The notes under the pieces are model-generated. The model made no database searches, was not told the origin of the DNA, and saw only the letters and a program-made list of their open reading frames with translations. From assembly GCA_965223255.1 (NCBI GenBank), contig CBDCWA010000003.1:1133349-1197348 (forward strand): a stretch of 64,000 nt of DNA. The letters run 5' to 3'. Below, piece after piece: positions 34,322-42,229 of this stretch (within the stretch, counting starts at the first letter, position 1; every line of letters starts with the position of its first letter). Made by a program: the position numbers and the translations under genes. Source of the stretch: CBDCWA01 sp965223255 (GTDB lineage: Bacteria; Pseudomonadota; Alphaproteobacteria; Rhizobiales; Hyphomicrobiaceae).

Positions 34322-34675
34322 ATGACTCGATGCAACAAACCTATCACCGTAAGGCCTAAGGGCGGACAGTTGCCTTCATTATTTTGCATTGCGATAATTG
34401 TTGGCTGCTTACTCTCATCTCATAGCGCCTACGGAGCTGACAAAGAGCTTGGCGCTTATCTCGCTTCCCAATGCACCACCTGCCACCGTAATTCAGCCAA
34501 GGCACGAACCATTCCGCCGATCTTTGGCTGGGATCCTGCCGCTTTTGTAGCGGTTATGAATTCTTACAAAAACAAACAGCGCCCCAACAAAGTCATGCAA
34601 ACCATCGCAAGTGGATTAAGCAAGACAGACATTGAAGCACTAGCCGCTTACTTCGCAACAATCAAACCAAACTAA
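34322..34675 (+). CDS. fccA: Monoheme cytochrome subunit of flavocytochrome c sulfide dehydrogenase
   Basis: 117 residues with signal peptide (FCIAIIVGCLLSSHSAYG) and a single c-type heme, CTTCHRNS near residue 52, followed by IPPIFGWDPAAFVAVMNSYKN and a C-terminal Met-containing helix. It takes electrons from the flavin subunit encoded 26 nt downstream. The ATG at 34322 lacks a clear ribosome site; TTG at 34370, with AAGGGCGG upstream, would give a shorter leader. Confidence 0.85.
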   Translation: MTRCNKPITVRPKGGQLPSLFCIAIIVGCLLSSHSAYGADKELGAYLASQCTTCHRNSAKARTIPPIFGWDPAAFVAVMNSYKNKQRPNKVMQTIASGLSKTDIEALAAYFATIKPN

Positions 34676-34701
34676 GCAGGCTCTTACGAGGAGGACTAGC
34701 T

Positions 34702-35976
34702 ATGACAAAACTCAATCGACGTCAATTCTCAACGATGCTCGGCGCGACCACGGCGGCCGCTGCAATTGGCATGCCCTATGTCGCCCATGCCGCGCGACCG
34801 AAGGTAGTGGTCATCGGCGGTGGTGCCGGGGGTGGGACCGCCGCGAAATACATTGCAAGAGATTCCAAAGGCGCGATCGATGTGCTGTTGATCGAACCAT
34901 CAAAACGCTATTACACGTGCTTCTTTTCCAATCTCTATCTGGGCGGGTTTCGCAAGTATTCCTCAATCGGTCATTCTTATGATGTCATGACCAGCAAACA
35001 CGGTGTTGGCGTTATTCACGATTGGGCGATTGGTGTCGATCGTAATGCCCGGACCGTGCAACTCTCTTCAGGTGCGAAAGTTTCCTATGATCGCCTTGTT
35101 GTCTCACCGGGTATCGATCTCAAATATGATTCGGTGCCGGGGTATTCAGTAGAAGCAAGTGCGCGCGTGCCGCATGCTTGGAAATCGGGAACCCAGGTTC
35201 AACTCCTAAAGTCTCTGGTCGAAAATATGCGCCAGGGTGGAACATTCGTTATGGTCCCGCCTCCCAATCCATTCCGCTGTCCGCCCGGACCGTACGAGCG
35301 TATTTCAATGATCGCCCATCTGCTGAAACAAAAGAACCCAAAAGCCAAGATCATTGTTCTCGATCCCAAAGAGAAATTTTCAAAGCAAAGCTTGTTCCAA
35401 GGTGGTTGGGATCAGCACTATTCCGGCATGGTTGAATGGATACCTGCGTCAATCAGTGGAGGTGTCAAACAATTCGACCTCGAGAAGATGACGTTTAAGA
35501 CAGATGGCGACACCGTCAAGGCAGATGCAGCGTCGATTGTTCCGGCCCAGATGGCAGGCAAGATTGCGCAAATCGCCGGTCTGACAAACAGCTCCGGCTG
35601 GTGCCCGATCGTTCCTGCGACGATGCAATCCGCCAAAGATCCAAATGTCTATGTTATTGGCGATGCTTCGATTGCAGCAGCCATGCCGAAATCCGGGTTT
35701 TCCGCCAACAGCCAGGCCAAGGTTGCAGCAATGAGCGTGCGAAATTCGTTGACCGGTTCGAGAAAATTTGCGCCGCGTTTTGCCAATACCTGCTGGAGCC
35801 TGATTGCCACCAATGACGGTGTCAAAGTCGGCGCGACTTACAAGGCAGGTGCCAAAAAGATAGAGCCAACCAACAAGTTCATCTCAAAAGTCAATGAAAA
35901 GGCGTCGCTGCGTAAAAAGACCTACGAGGAGTCTGAAGGTTGGTATGCCGGCATCACCAACGACATATTCGGCTAG
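34702..35976 (+). CDS. fccB: Flavocytochrome c sulfide dehydrogenase, flavoprotein subunit
   Basis: 424 residues; oxidises sulfide to sulfane/polysulfide in the periplasm. A Tat leader (NRRQFSTMLGATTAAAAIG) is followed by FAD-binding VVVIGGGAGGGTAAKYI. The redox-active cysteines are recognisable as PFRCPPGPYERISM and SSGWCPIVP, and the second nucleotide fold has VYVIGDASIAAAMPKSGFSANSQAK. GAGGAGG precedes the ATG. With fccA it forms a complete FCSD, a sulfide entry to the pathway alongside Sox. Confidence 0.92.
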   Translation: MTKLNRRQFSTMLGATTAAAAIGMPYVAHAARPKVVVIGGGAGGGTAAKYIARDSKGAIDVLLIEPSKRYYTCFFSNLYLGGFRKYSSIGHSYDVMTSKHGVGVIHDWAIGVDRNARTVQLSSGAKVSYDRLVVSPGIDLKYDSVPGYSVEASARVPHAWKSGTQVQLLKSLVENMRQGGTFVMVPPPNPFRCPPGPYERISMIAHLLKQKNPKAKIIVLDPKEKFSKQSLFQGGWDQHYSGMVEWIPASISGGVKQFDLEKMTFKTDGDTVKADAASIVPAQMAGKIAQIAGLTNSSGWCPIVPATMQSAKDPNVYVIGDASIAAAMPKSGFSANSQAKVAAMSVRNSLTGSRKFAPRFANTCWSLIATNDGVKVGATYKAGAKKIEPTNKFISKVNEKASLRKKTYEESEGWYAGITNDIFG

Positions 35977-36078
35977 AATATCGCCAACCCAAGTGCGGGC
36001 CATTGCTCGACATGACCTTGATTAGGTGGGCCAGCATCCCGCACTTGGAAACCAAGCGAAAATGAGTGCTTGTAAATC

Positions 36079-36537
36079 ATGACACGTAAACAGCGACGCT
36101 CAGTTCTGATTTTAGTTGCCGTGGGCGTTCTCATGGTCGCCAGCCTTCTTATGCTCACGGCCCTACGCGACACAATTGTTTTCTTCTACACGCCATCAGA
36201 AGTGGCGGAGAAAGACATTAAACCAGGACAAAAATTTAGGCTCGGTGGCCTCGTCAGCAAGAATTCCCTTAAGCGCGGCCATGGAACACACGTTACATTC
36301 GCAATTACTGACACGCAAAGGGTCATTAAGGTGCGTTACAAAGGCGTATTACCAGACCTATTTCGAGAAGGCCAAGGCGTCGTAACAGAGGGCAAATTAT
36401 CTGCTTCCGGGGAATTCATTGCAGAAACGGTGCTGGCCAAGCATGACGAGAAATACATGCCACCCGAAGTTGCAGACGCACTCAAAAAGAAGGCAATGTG
36501 GAAGCACACGGCAAAACCTAAAGGGAACAACAAATGA
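36079..36537 (+). CDS. ccmE: Cytochrome c maturation haem chaperone CcmE
   Basis: 152 residues; one N-terminal transmembrane anchor and a periplasmic OB-like domain. FYTPSEVAEKDIKPGQKFRLGGLV and GVLPDLFREGQGVV are typical. The haem-binding His is in LAKHDEKYMPPEV near residue 122. It holds haem covalently before delivery to apocytochromes. The remaining ccm genes are not in the window, so this lone copy near the sox/fcc genes may be a pathway-linked duplicate. Confidence 0.93.
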   Translation: MTRKQRRSVLILVAVGVLMVASLLMLTALRDTIVFFYTPSEVAEKDIKPGQKFRLGGLVSKNSLKRGHGTHVTFAITDTQRVIKVRYKGVLPDLFREGQGVVTEGKLSASGEFIAETVLAKHDEKYMPPEVADALKKKAMWKHTAKPKGNNK

Positions 36538-36655
36538 AGAGCCGTTACAAATCGGCGACATGCGGCAATGTCGACAAAAGACTCTGCCGCTTTGAAGGTG
36601 CGCTGACCTGTGCGCTCGTAATGCTTAACCCAATGCAACATGGAGGATGCTTAAA

Positions 36656-37495
36656 TTGAGCTTGTTTGGAAACCCTTTTGCCGCGCTTTCCGGGACCGTT
36701 CCGGTGGAAGTCATGCAGATCTACGTGATCGCCATGGCGGTCCTGGTCGTGGCTGGCACGCTGCTCGATGTCTGGCATAAAAGAAGTGCTGAATACTTCT
36801 TTGCAAACGCCAAAAAGGCGAAGGACGCCGCGGTGCGCGAGCTGAGCCCCGAAGAGCGCCGCTCGGCGCTGTTCAAAACGGTTGCCGAAGACGTGCTCAC
36901 CTCGGCGGAATTCTGCAACCCCGACCGGCGCAAGGCACACCTGCTCACCATGTACGGGTTCGTGATCTTTCTCCTCACCACCATCATCATGGTGTTCTCC
37001 ACTGCGCCGGCCGGCCCGTCCTGGGTGTCCGTCCTCTGGCATGTCGGGGCCGCAATGGTGCTGATCGGCGGCTTCTGGTTCTGGTTTTTCATCAGGGCCG
37101 ATGTCGCAGCCGAAGGCAATCCCTGGTACCGGATCGTGCGCGCCGACCTGTTTATCCTGTCGCTGCTGGCGACCACCGGTTTCGGTCTGCTTTGGGCCGT
37201 CTCGCTGGGGCTCGGCATGACGGCGCTGAGCACGCTGTATTTGGCGCTCTTCATCCCGGCCAGTGCCGTCCTGTTCGGCGGCGTGCTGTGGTCGAAGTTC
37301 GCACACATGTTCTTCAAGCCGGCGGCCGCCTATCAAAAGCGCATCGCTGAAGCCGATGGCTCGCTGGATAATCTGCCCAAGCCTGCCGACCGGCGCGATC
37401 CCGCCGACAGCGACCGCCACTCCATGGAGCTGTTGAAAGATGCGCCCCTGGATATGGGCCTTGGCATCAAGCGCGAGCAGCCCCACCACTACTGA
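36656..37495 (+). CDS. aprM: AprM, membrane subunit linked to APS reductase
   Basis: About 279 residues with around five to six transmembrane helices, e.g. VMQIYVIAMAVLVVAGTLLD, LLTMYGFVIFLLTTIIMVF and WFWFFI. It lies directly upstream of aprB and aprA, the order known for AprM-type clusters, where it links AprBA to the quinone pool. TTG 36656 is preferred, since GGAGG lies 9 nt upstream; an ATG at 36647 abuts that site. G+C content is clearly higher here than in the sox genes, and this shift continues through aprA. Confidence 0.86.
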   Translation: MSLFGNPFAALSGTVPVEVMQIYVIAMAVLVVAGTLLDVWHKRSAEYFFANAKKAKDAAVRELSPEERRSALFKTVAEDVLTSAEFCNPDRRKAHLLTMYGFVIFLLTTIIMVFSTAPAGPSWVSVLWHVGAAMVLIGGFWFWFFIRADVAAEGNPWYRIVRADLFILSLLATTGFGLLWAVSLGLGMTALSTLYLALFIPASAVLFGGVLWSKFAHMFFKPAAAYQKRIAEADGSLDNLPKPADRRDPADSDRHSMELLKDAPLDMGLGIKREQPHHY

Positions 37496-37538
37496 ATGAG
37501 CGCCGATCAAGAGTGAGCGAATAGAGAAGGAATACTTG

Positions 37539-38018
37539 ATGCCAACCTTTGTTTACATGACCCGATGCGACGGGTGTGGGCATTGCGTCGATATCTGTCC
37601 CTCGGACATCATGCACATCGATACCACCTATCGCCGGGCCTATAACATTGAGCCGGACATGTGCTGGGAGTGTTATTCCTGTGTCAAGGCGTGTCCGCAG
37701 AACGCCATCGACGCGCGTGGCTATGCCGACTTTGCACCGCTCGGCCATAGCGTGCGTGTCAGGCGTGAAGAAGAAAAGGGCACCATTGCCTGGCGCATCA
37801 AGTTCAGAGATGGCACGGAAAAAAACTTCCTGTCGCCGATCACCACCAAACCGTGGGGCAAGTTCATTCCCAAGCTGGCGAATGAACCGGCGCCCAGCCA
37901 GGAGATGCGCGACAGCCAGCACCTTTATAGCGAGCCAAAGTTCATCCGTATGGACGACGGCGACGTGCGCACACTCGAAGAGGCCGGCCTCAAGATGAAG
38001 GAAGGGGTATATTACTGA
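37539..38018 (+). CDS. aprB: Adenylylsulfate reductase beta subunit
   Basis: 159 residues with two 4Fe-4S motifs, CDGCGHCVDICPSD near residue 10 and CWECYSCVKACP near residue 45, followed by the C-terminal tail that wraps AprA. It relays electrons between the AprA flavin and AprM. ATG 37539 is chosen over the TTG directly before it because AGAAGGA is 8 nt upstream. Its TGA shares an A with the aprA ATG. Confidence 0.95.
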   Translation: MPTFVYMTRCDGCGHCVDICPSDIMHIDTTYRRAYNIEPDMCWECYSCVKACPQNAIDARGYADFAPLGHSVRVRREEEKGTIAWRIKFRDGTEKNFLSPITTKPWGKFIPKLANEPAPSQEMRDSQHLYSEPKFIRMDDGDVRTLEEAGLKMKEGVYY

Positions 38019-39946
38019 TGGCTTATAAAACCATCGTCGAAGATGACATTGACGTGCTGGTCGTGGGGGCCGGACTGGGCGGGTCCGGGGCGGCCTGGGA
38101 GGCCAGGTATTGGGGCCAGGACAAGAAAATCGTCATTGCCGAAAAGGCCAATATCGATCGCTCCGGCGCCGTCGCACAGGGCCTTTACGCCATCAACTGC
38201 TATATGGGCACGCGGTGGGGCGAGAATAATCCGGAAGACCATGTGCGCTATGCCCGCATCGACCTGATGGGCATGGTACGCGAAGACCTGTTGTTCGATA
38301 TGGCGCGGCACGTCGATTCGACCGTGCACCAATTCGAAGAGTGGGGCCTGCCGATCATGCGCAACCCCGAAACCGGCACCTATTTGCGGGAGGGGCGCTG
38401 GCAGATCATGATCCACGGCGAATCCTATAAGCCGATCGTCGCCGAGGCGGCCAAGAAATCCGCCGACAAGGTGTTCAACCGCATCTGCGTCACGCACCTG
38501 TTGATGGACGATGCCAAAGACAACCGCGTCGCCGGTGCCGTCGGCTTTAATGTGCGCACCGGTAATTACCACGTTTTCAAATCGAAGACCGTCATCTGTG
38601 CCGCCGGTGGCGCCTCCAACATCTTCAAGCCGCGCTCCGTCGGCGAGGGGGCCGGGCGGGTCTGGTATGCGCCGTGGTCATCAGGATCGGCCTATGGGTT
38701 GCTGATCAATGCCGGCGCCAAGATGACGCAAATGGAAAACCGCATCGTCCTGGCCCGCTTCAAGGACGGCTATGGCCCGGTCGGTGCTTATTTTCTGCAT
38801 CTCAAGACCTATACCCAAAACGGCCTCGGCGAAGAGTTTGAATCCAAGTGGTTCCCGGAACTGCAGAAGATGGTCGGCAAGGAGTATCTCGATCCGGAAC
38901 TCTCACACAGAACGCATCGGCCGATCCCGACCTGCCTCAGAAACCATGCGATGATCAGCGAGATGAATGCCGGGCGCGGGCCGATCCACATGGTCACCAT
39001 GCAGGCCTTCCAGGACCCGCACCTGGAAGAGGTGGGCTGGGAGAACTTTCTCGGCATGACCATCGGCCAGGCGGTGTTGTGGGCCGCCACCGACGTCGAC
39101 CCCAAAAACGAAAATCCCGAACTCACCACCTCCGAGCCTTACGTGATGGGATCGCATGCGACGGGCGCCGGCGGCTGGACGAGCGGGCCGGAAGACATTT
39201 CGCCGCCGGAATACTTCTGGGGCTATAATCGCATGATGACCGTCGAAGGTTTGTTCGGTGCCGGTGATGCGGTCGGCGGCACGCCGCACGCGTTCTCCTC
39301 GGGTTCGTTCACCGAGGGCCGGCTGGCCGCAAAAGCCGCCTGCAAATACATCGACGACGGCAAGGCGCGCGGCATCAAAGTGTCGGCTGAGCAGATCGAA
39401 CGGCGCAAGCAGGAGATCTACAAGCCGCTGGAACGCTATACGATCTACCGCAACGAGATCGTCGCCGGCACCGTCAGCCCGAGTTATATCCACCCCAAAC
39501 AAGGCCTGGACCGGCTGCAGAAGTTGATGGACGAATACTGCGGCGGCGTCAGCGTCAGTTACATGACCAACGAAAAGCTGCTCAACATCTGCCTGAAGAA
39601 GCTCAAGGTGATGGAAGAAGATCTCGAATGCCTGGCCGCCAAGGACCTGCACGAGCTGTTGCGCGCGTGGGAATTAAAACATCGCCATCGCACCGCGGAG
39701 TGCGTGACGCAGCACACGCTGTTCCGCAAGGAGACCCGCTGGCCGGGCTATTATTATCGTGGTGACGCAATGCAACTGAACGATGCCGAGTGGCATGTGC
39801 TGACCGTCTCGCGGCGCGATCCCGAGACCGGGGAATACACCATGGAAAAAGCGCCGTGCTACCATCTCGTCGCCGAAGAAGAAGTCGCAGCCGATGTCAA
39901 AGCCACCAGCAGTGATGCCGAAACGGCCCAGGGTGGCGTAAAGTAG
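38018..39946 (+). CDS. aprA: Adenylylsulfate reductase alpha subunit
   Basis: 642-residue FAD enzyme; in sulfur oxidisers it converts sulfite and AMP to APS, passing two electrons to AprB/AprM. Features: VLVVGAGLGGSGAAWEA FAD fold, RSGAVAQGLYAINCYMG, SYKPIVAEAAKK, GGASNIFKPRS and VEGLFGAGDAVGGTPHAFSSGSFTEGRLAA. It overlaps aprB by one base. No sat or aprenylyl transferase gene for the next step (APS to sulfate) is in the window. It is convergent with citrate synthase; the short gap has a small hairpin. Confidence 0.95.
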   Translation: MAYKTIVEDDIDVLVVGAGLGGSGAAWEARYWGQDKKIVIAEKANIDRSGAVAQGLYAINCYMGTRWGENNPEDHVRYARIDLMGMVREDLLFDMARHVDSTVHQFEEWGLPIMRNPETGTYLREGRWQIMIHGESYKPIVAEAAKKSADKVFNRICVTHLLMDDAKDNRVAGAVGFNVRTGNYHVFKSKTVICAAGGASNIFKPRSVGEGAGRVWYAPWSSGSAYGLLINAGAKMTQMENRIVLARFKDGYGPVGAYFLHLKTYTQNGLGEEFESKWFPELQKMVGKEYLDPELSHRTHRPIPTCLRNHAMISEMNAGRGPIHMVTMQAFQDPHLEEVGWENFLGMTIGQAVLWAATDVDPKNENPELTTSEPYVMGSHATGAGGWTSGPEDISPPEYFWGYNRMMTVEGLFGAGDAVGGTPHAFSSGSFTEGRLAAKAACKYIDDGKARGIKVSAEQIERRKQEIYKPLERYTIYRNEIVAGTVSPSYIHPKQGLDRLQKLMDEYCGGVSVSYMTNEKLLNICLKKLKVMEEDLECLAAKDLHELLRAWELKHRHRTAECVTQHTLFRKETRWPGYYYRGDAMQLNDAEWHVLTVSRRDPETGEYTMEKAPCYHLVAEEEVAADVKATSSDAETAQGGVK

Positions 39947-39952
39947 TTGTGA

Positions 39953-39968
39953 CGATGTCCAAACATCG
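39953..39968. terminator. Small hairpin between aprA and gltA
   Basis: CGATGT-CCAA-ACATCG forms a 6-bp stem with tetraloop in the 39-nt gap between convergent aprA and gltA. No T-run, so at most a weak or factor-dependent terminator. Confidence 0.35.
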
Positions 39969-39985
39969 AGGTGACCGTCCAGTCA

Positions 39986-41119
39986 TCATCGCTGCGCGAT
40001 CGGTATATAACTCCGTGGTTCGGCGCCATTATAAAGTGTTAGCGGTCTAATCAAGATATTGGATCGCTTCTGCTCAACGCACTGAATCGTCCATCCCGGT
40101 ATGCGGCCAATCGCGAAGATCGGCACGTAGAGATCCATTGGGATCTCATAGAGCTGATAGATGGCACCGGAGTAAAAATCGACATTTACATTGAGGCCAT
40201 GGCGGGCATAGGGCTTCATTGCCGCGACGACGGCCTGAAGAATTTCGAACCACTTTGGTTCGCCCTTTTCCCTGGAGAGCTTTTCAACACCTTCGCGCAT
40301 GTGACGTGCACGGGGGTCCTCGGCACGATAGACACGATGGCCGAAGCCCGTTACTGGTTCGCGGTTGGCCCGCTTCTGCTTTACGTAGTCCGCCGCCTTG
40401 CCTGGTTCGCCGATCTCTTCGACCATCTTCATGACATCCTCCGCCGCCCCGCCATGGGCCGGACCGGATAATGCAGACAGGCCTGCGACGATTGCCGCAT
40501 GCAGGTTGGCGTCGGTGCCTATGACGACGCGCGCCGCAAACGAAGATGCATTGGATCCGTGCTCTGCATGTAGCACAAAATCAAGATCTGCAAGACGAGC
40601 TGCATCGTGCGATGGCTTTTCACCTTTCAACATCCACAGCCAGTTCGCTGCGTGCGATAGATTTGGATCAGCAGCTATTGGCTCTCGTCCCTTGCGAATA
40701 TGATCATGCGCCGCGATGATAATTGGCACTTGTGACGTAATGCGGAGGCCGTTGGCGATCATGGCGTCTTCGTTGGTCTCATAAGCGTCCGGCTCGAAAG
40801 CCGGTAGAGCAGACACCGCTGTTCGCAATACGTCCATGGGATGGGCGTCTTTCGATGCCCGGATAATATCGTAAAGGGCTGAAGGTAAGGTTCGGGCTGC
40901 CTTCAATTGGGCCTCGAAGGCATTGAGTTCTGCCTTGTTTGGCAATTCCCCGTAAATCAGCAGGTAAGCGGTTTCCTCGAATGTGGACTGTTCGGCAAGG
41001 TCATGAATCGAATAACCGCGGTAGGTCAGCTCGCCTTTGGAGCCATCGATATCGCTGACGCCCGAACGCTCAAAATAGACGCCCTTTAAGCCACGATTGA
41101 TTTTGACTTCATTGCTCAT
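39986..41119 (-). CDS. gltA: Citrate synthase
   Basis: 377 residues, short type I form. Catalytic residues are visible: His in LSGPAHGGA, His in TGFGHRVYRAED and Asp in NVNVDFYSGAIY. ATG 41119 has AAGGAG upstream; the frame is open to 41236 but that overlaps the divergent pta. A 2-methylcitrate synthase activity cannot be excluded. Its divergent pairing with pta within the sulfoacetate cluster suggests it condenses the acetyl-CoA produced by Xsc and Pta with oxaloacetate. Confidence 0.9.
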   Translation of the reverse strand: MSNEVKINRGLKGVYFERSGVSDIDGSKGELTYRGYSIHDLAEQSTFEETAYLLIYGELPNKAELNAFEAQLKAARTLPSALYDIIRASKDAHPMDVLRTAVSALPAFEPDAYETNEDAMIANGLRITSQVPIIIAAHDHIRKGREPIAADPNLSHAANWLWMLKGEKPSHDAARLADLDFVLHAEHGSNASSFAARVVIGTDANLHAAIVAGLSALSGPAHGGAAEDVMKMVEEIGEPGKAADYVKQKRANREPVTGFGHRVYRAEDPRARHMREGVEKLSREKGEPKWFEILQAVVAAMKPYARHGLNVNVDFYSGAIYQLYEIPMDLYVPIFAIGRIPGWTIQCVEQKRSNILIRPLTLYNGAEPRSYIPIAQR

Positions 41120-41226
41120 CTTCTGCTCCTTGTTGTAAAAGGCTGGCTGGGCGGCGAAGATACGCCTGAATACTCTGAATTCTATGGATTGTCGTGGACT
41201 GGAATGATAATTCCGGAGAGAGCTGA

Positions 41227-42204
41227 ATGGATGCATTGCAAAGCGTGTTGGACCGGGTACGTGGCAGAGGTCTCAAGGTCGCATTACCCGAAACCACTGA
41301 CATCCGTATTCTTGCCGGCGCCCGCCGGCTCAAAGACCAAAACCTCGCAGAACCCATATTGATCGGCGAAACGGAAGCGGTCCAAGCACTCGGCCAAAAG
41401 GAAGGTGTGCCGGTAGAGGGTATCGAGATCGTTTCGCCCTCGGACAACGCCCGGCTCGCGCAATACGGCCGGCTTATTGCGTCACGGCGCGAGAAAATGT
41501 CTGAGGCAATGGCCGTTCGGCTGGCGCGCAAACCCGTGTATTTTGCTGCTGCCATGCTGGCAGTGGGTGAGGCAACCGCTATGATCGCCGGCGCCTCAAT
41601 GCCAACTCGACGGGTCATCGAGGCCGGCATGATGACAGTTGGCTTAGCACCAGGGGTTGCAACGCCGTCCAGCTTTTTTGTCATGGTCATGAAGGATGGC
41701 ACGACGTATATCTTTGCTGATTGCGCACTCAACATCGAGCCCAGCGCAGACGAGCTTGCCGATATCGCCATAGCGTCGGCCGTGAGTGGTAAGTCCCTTC
41801 TTTCGGACACACCACGGATCGCCATGCTGTCTTTTTCTACCAAAGGTTCAGGCGCGCATCCCCGAGTTGATAAGGTTTGCGAAGCGGTTCGTCTGGCGGC
41901 AGAAAAGGCGCCTGACTTGGTCATTGACGGCGAGTTGCAGGCGGATGCTGCATTAGTCGAGAGTGTTGCCCTAAACAAGGGCGCAACGGGCGCCGTTGCC
42001 GGCCGTGCCAACGTTCTTATCTTCCCTGATCTCGACAGTGCGAACATAAGCTACAAACTTGTGCAACGGCTGGCGGGTGCTCAAGCGATTGGGCCCTTCC
42101 TGCAGGGCTTCGCCAAACCGATATGTGACCTGTCGCGCGGTGCCACTGTTGATGACGTTGTCATGGCCGCCGTCATCGCAACGGCTAGCGGCGGCCAATC
42201 CTGA
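41227..42204 (+). CDS. pta: Phosphate acetyltransferase
   Basis: 325 residues; converts acetyl phosphate plus CoA to acetyl-CoA. PTA_PTB-family features: VALPETTDIRILAGARRL, ADCALNIEPSADELADIA, MLSFSTKGSGAHPRVDKV and VAGRANVLIFPDLDSANISYKL. This is the short single-domain form, usual beside xsc. It is the only plus-strand gene among xsc, sau and gltA, and shares its upstream region with gltA; convergent with xsc, 25 nt apart. Confidence 0.93.
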   Translation: MDALQSVLDRVRGRGLKVALPETTDIRILAGARRLKDQNLAEPILIGETEAVQALGQKEGVPVEGIEIVSPSDNARLAQYGRLIASRREKMSEAMAVRLARKPVYFAAAMLAVGEATAMIAGASMPTRRVIEAGMMTVGLAPGVATPSSFFVMVMKDGTTYIFADCALNIEPSADELADIAIASAVSGKSLLSDTPRIAMLSFSTKGSGAHPRVDKVCEAVRLAAEKAPDLVIDGELQADAALVESVALNKGATGAVAGRANVLIFPDLDSANISYKLVQRLAGAQAIGPFLQGFAKPICDLSRGATVDDVVMAAVIATASGGQS

Positions 42205-42229
42205 TACACGACCCAGTCCTCTCAGAGGA

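Noticed and set aside
36545..37510. Long open frame antisense to aprM
   Set aside because: Composition is His/Gln/Arg-rich and low in hydrophobic order, as expected for a shadow of a high-G+C gene; AprM on the plus strand has clear membrane helices and operon context.
41109..42047. Open frame antisense to pta
   Set aside because: Ser/Ala/Arg-rich shadow; pta on the other strand is fully conserved.
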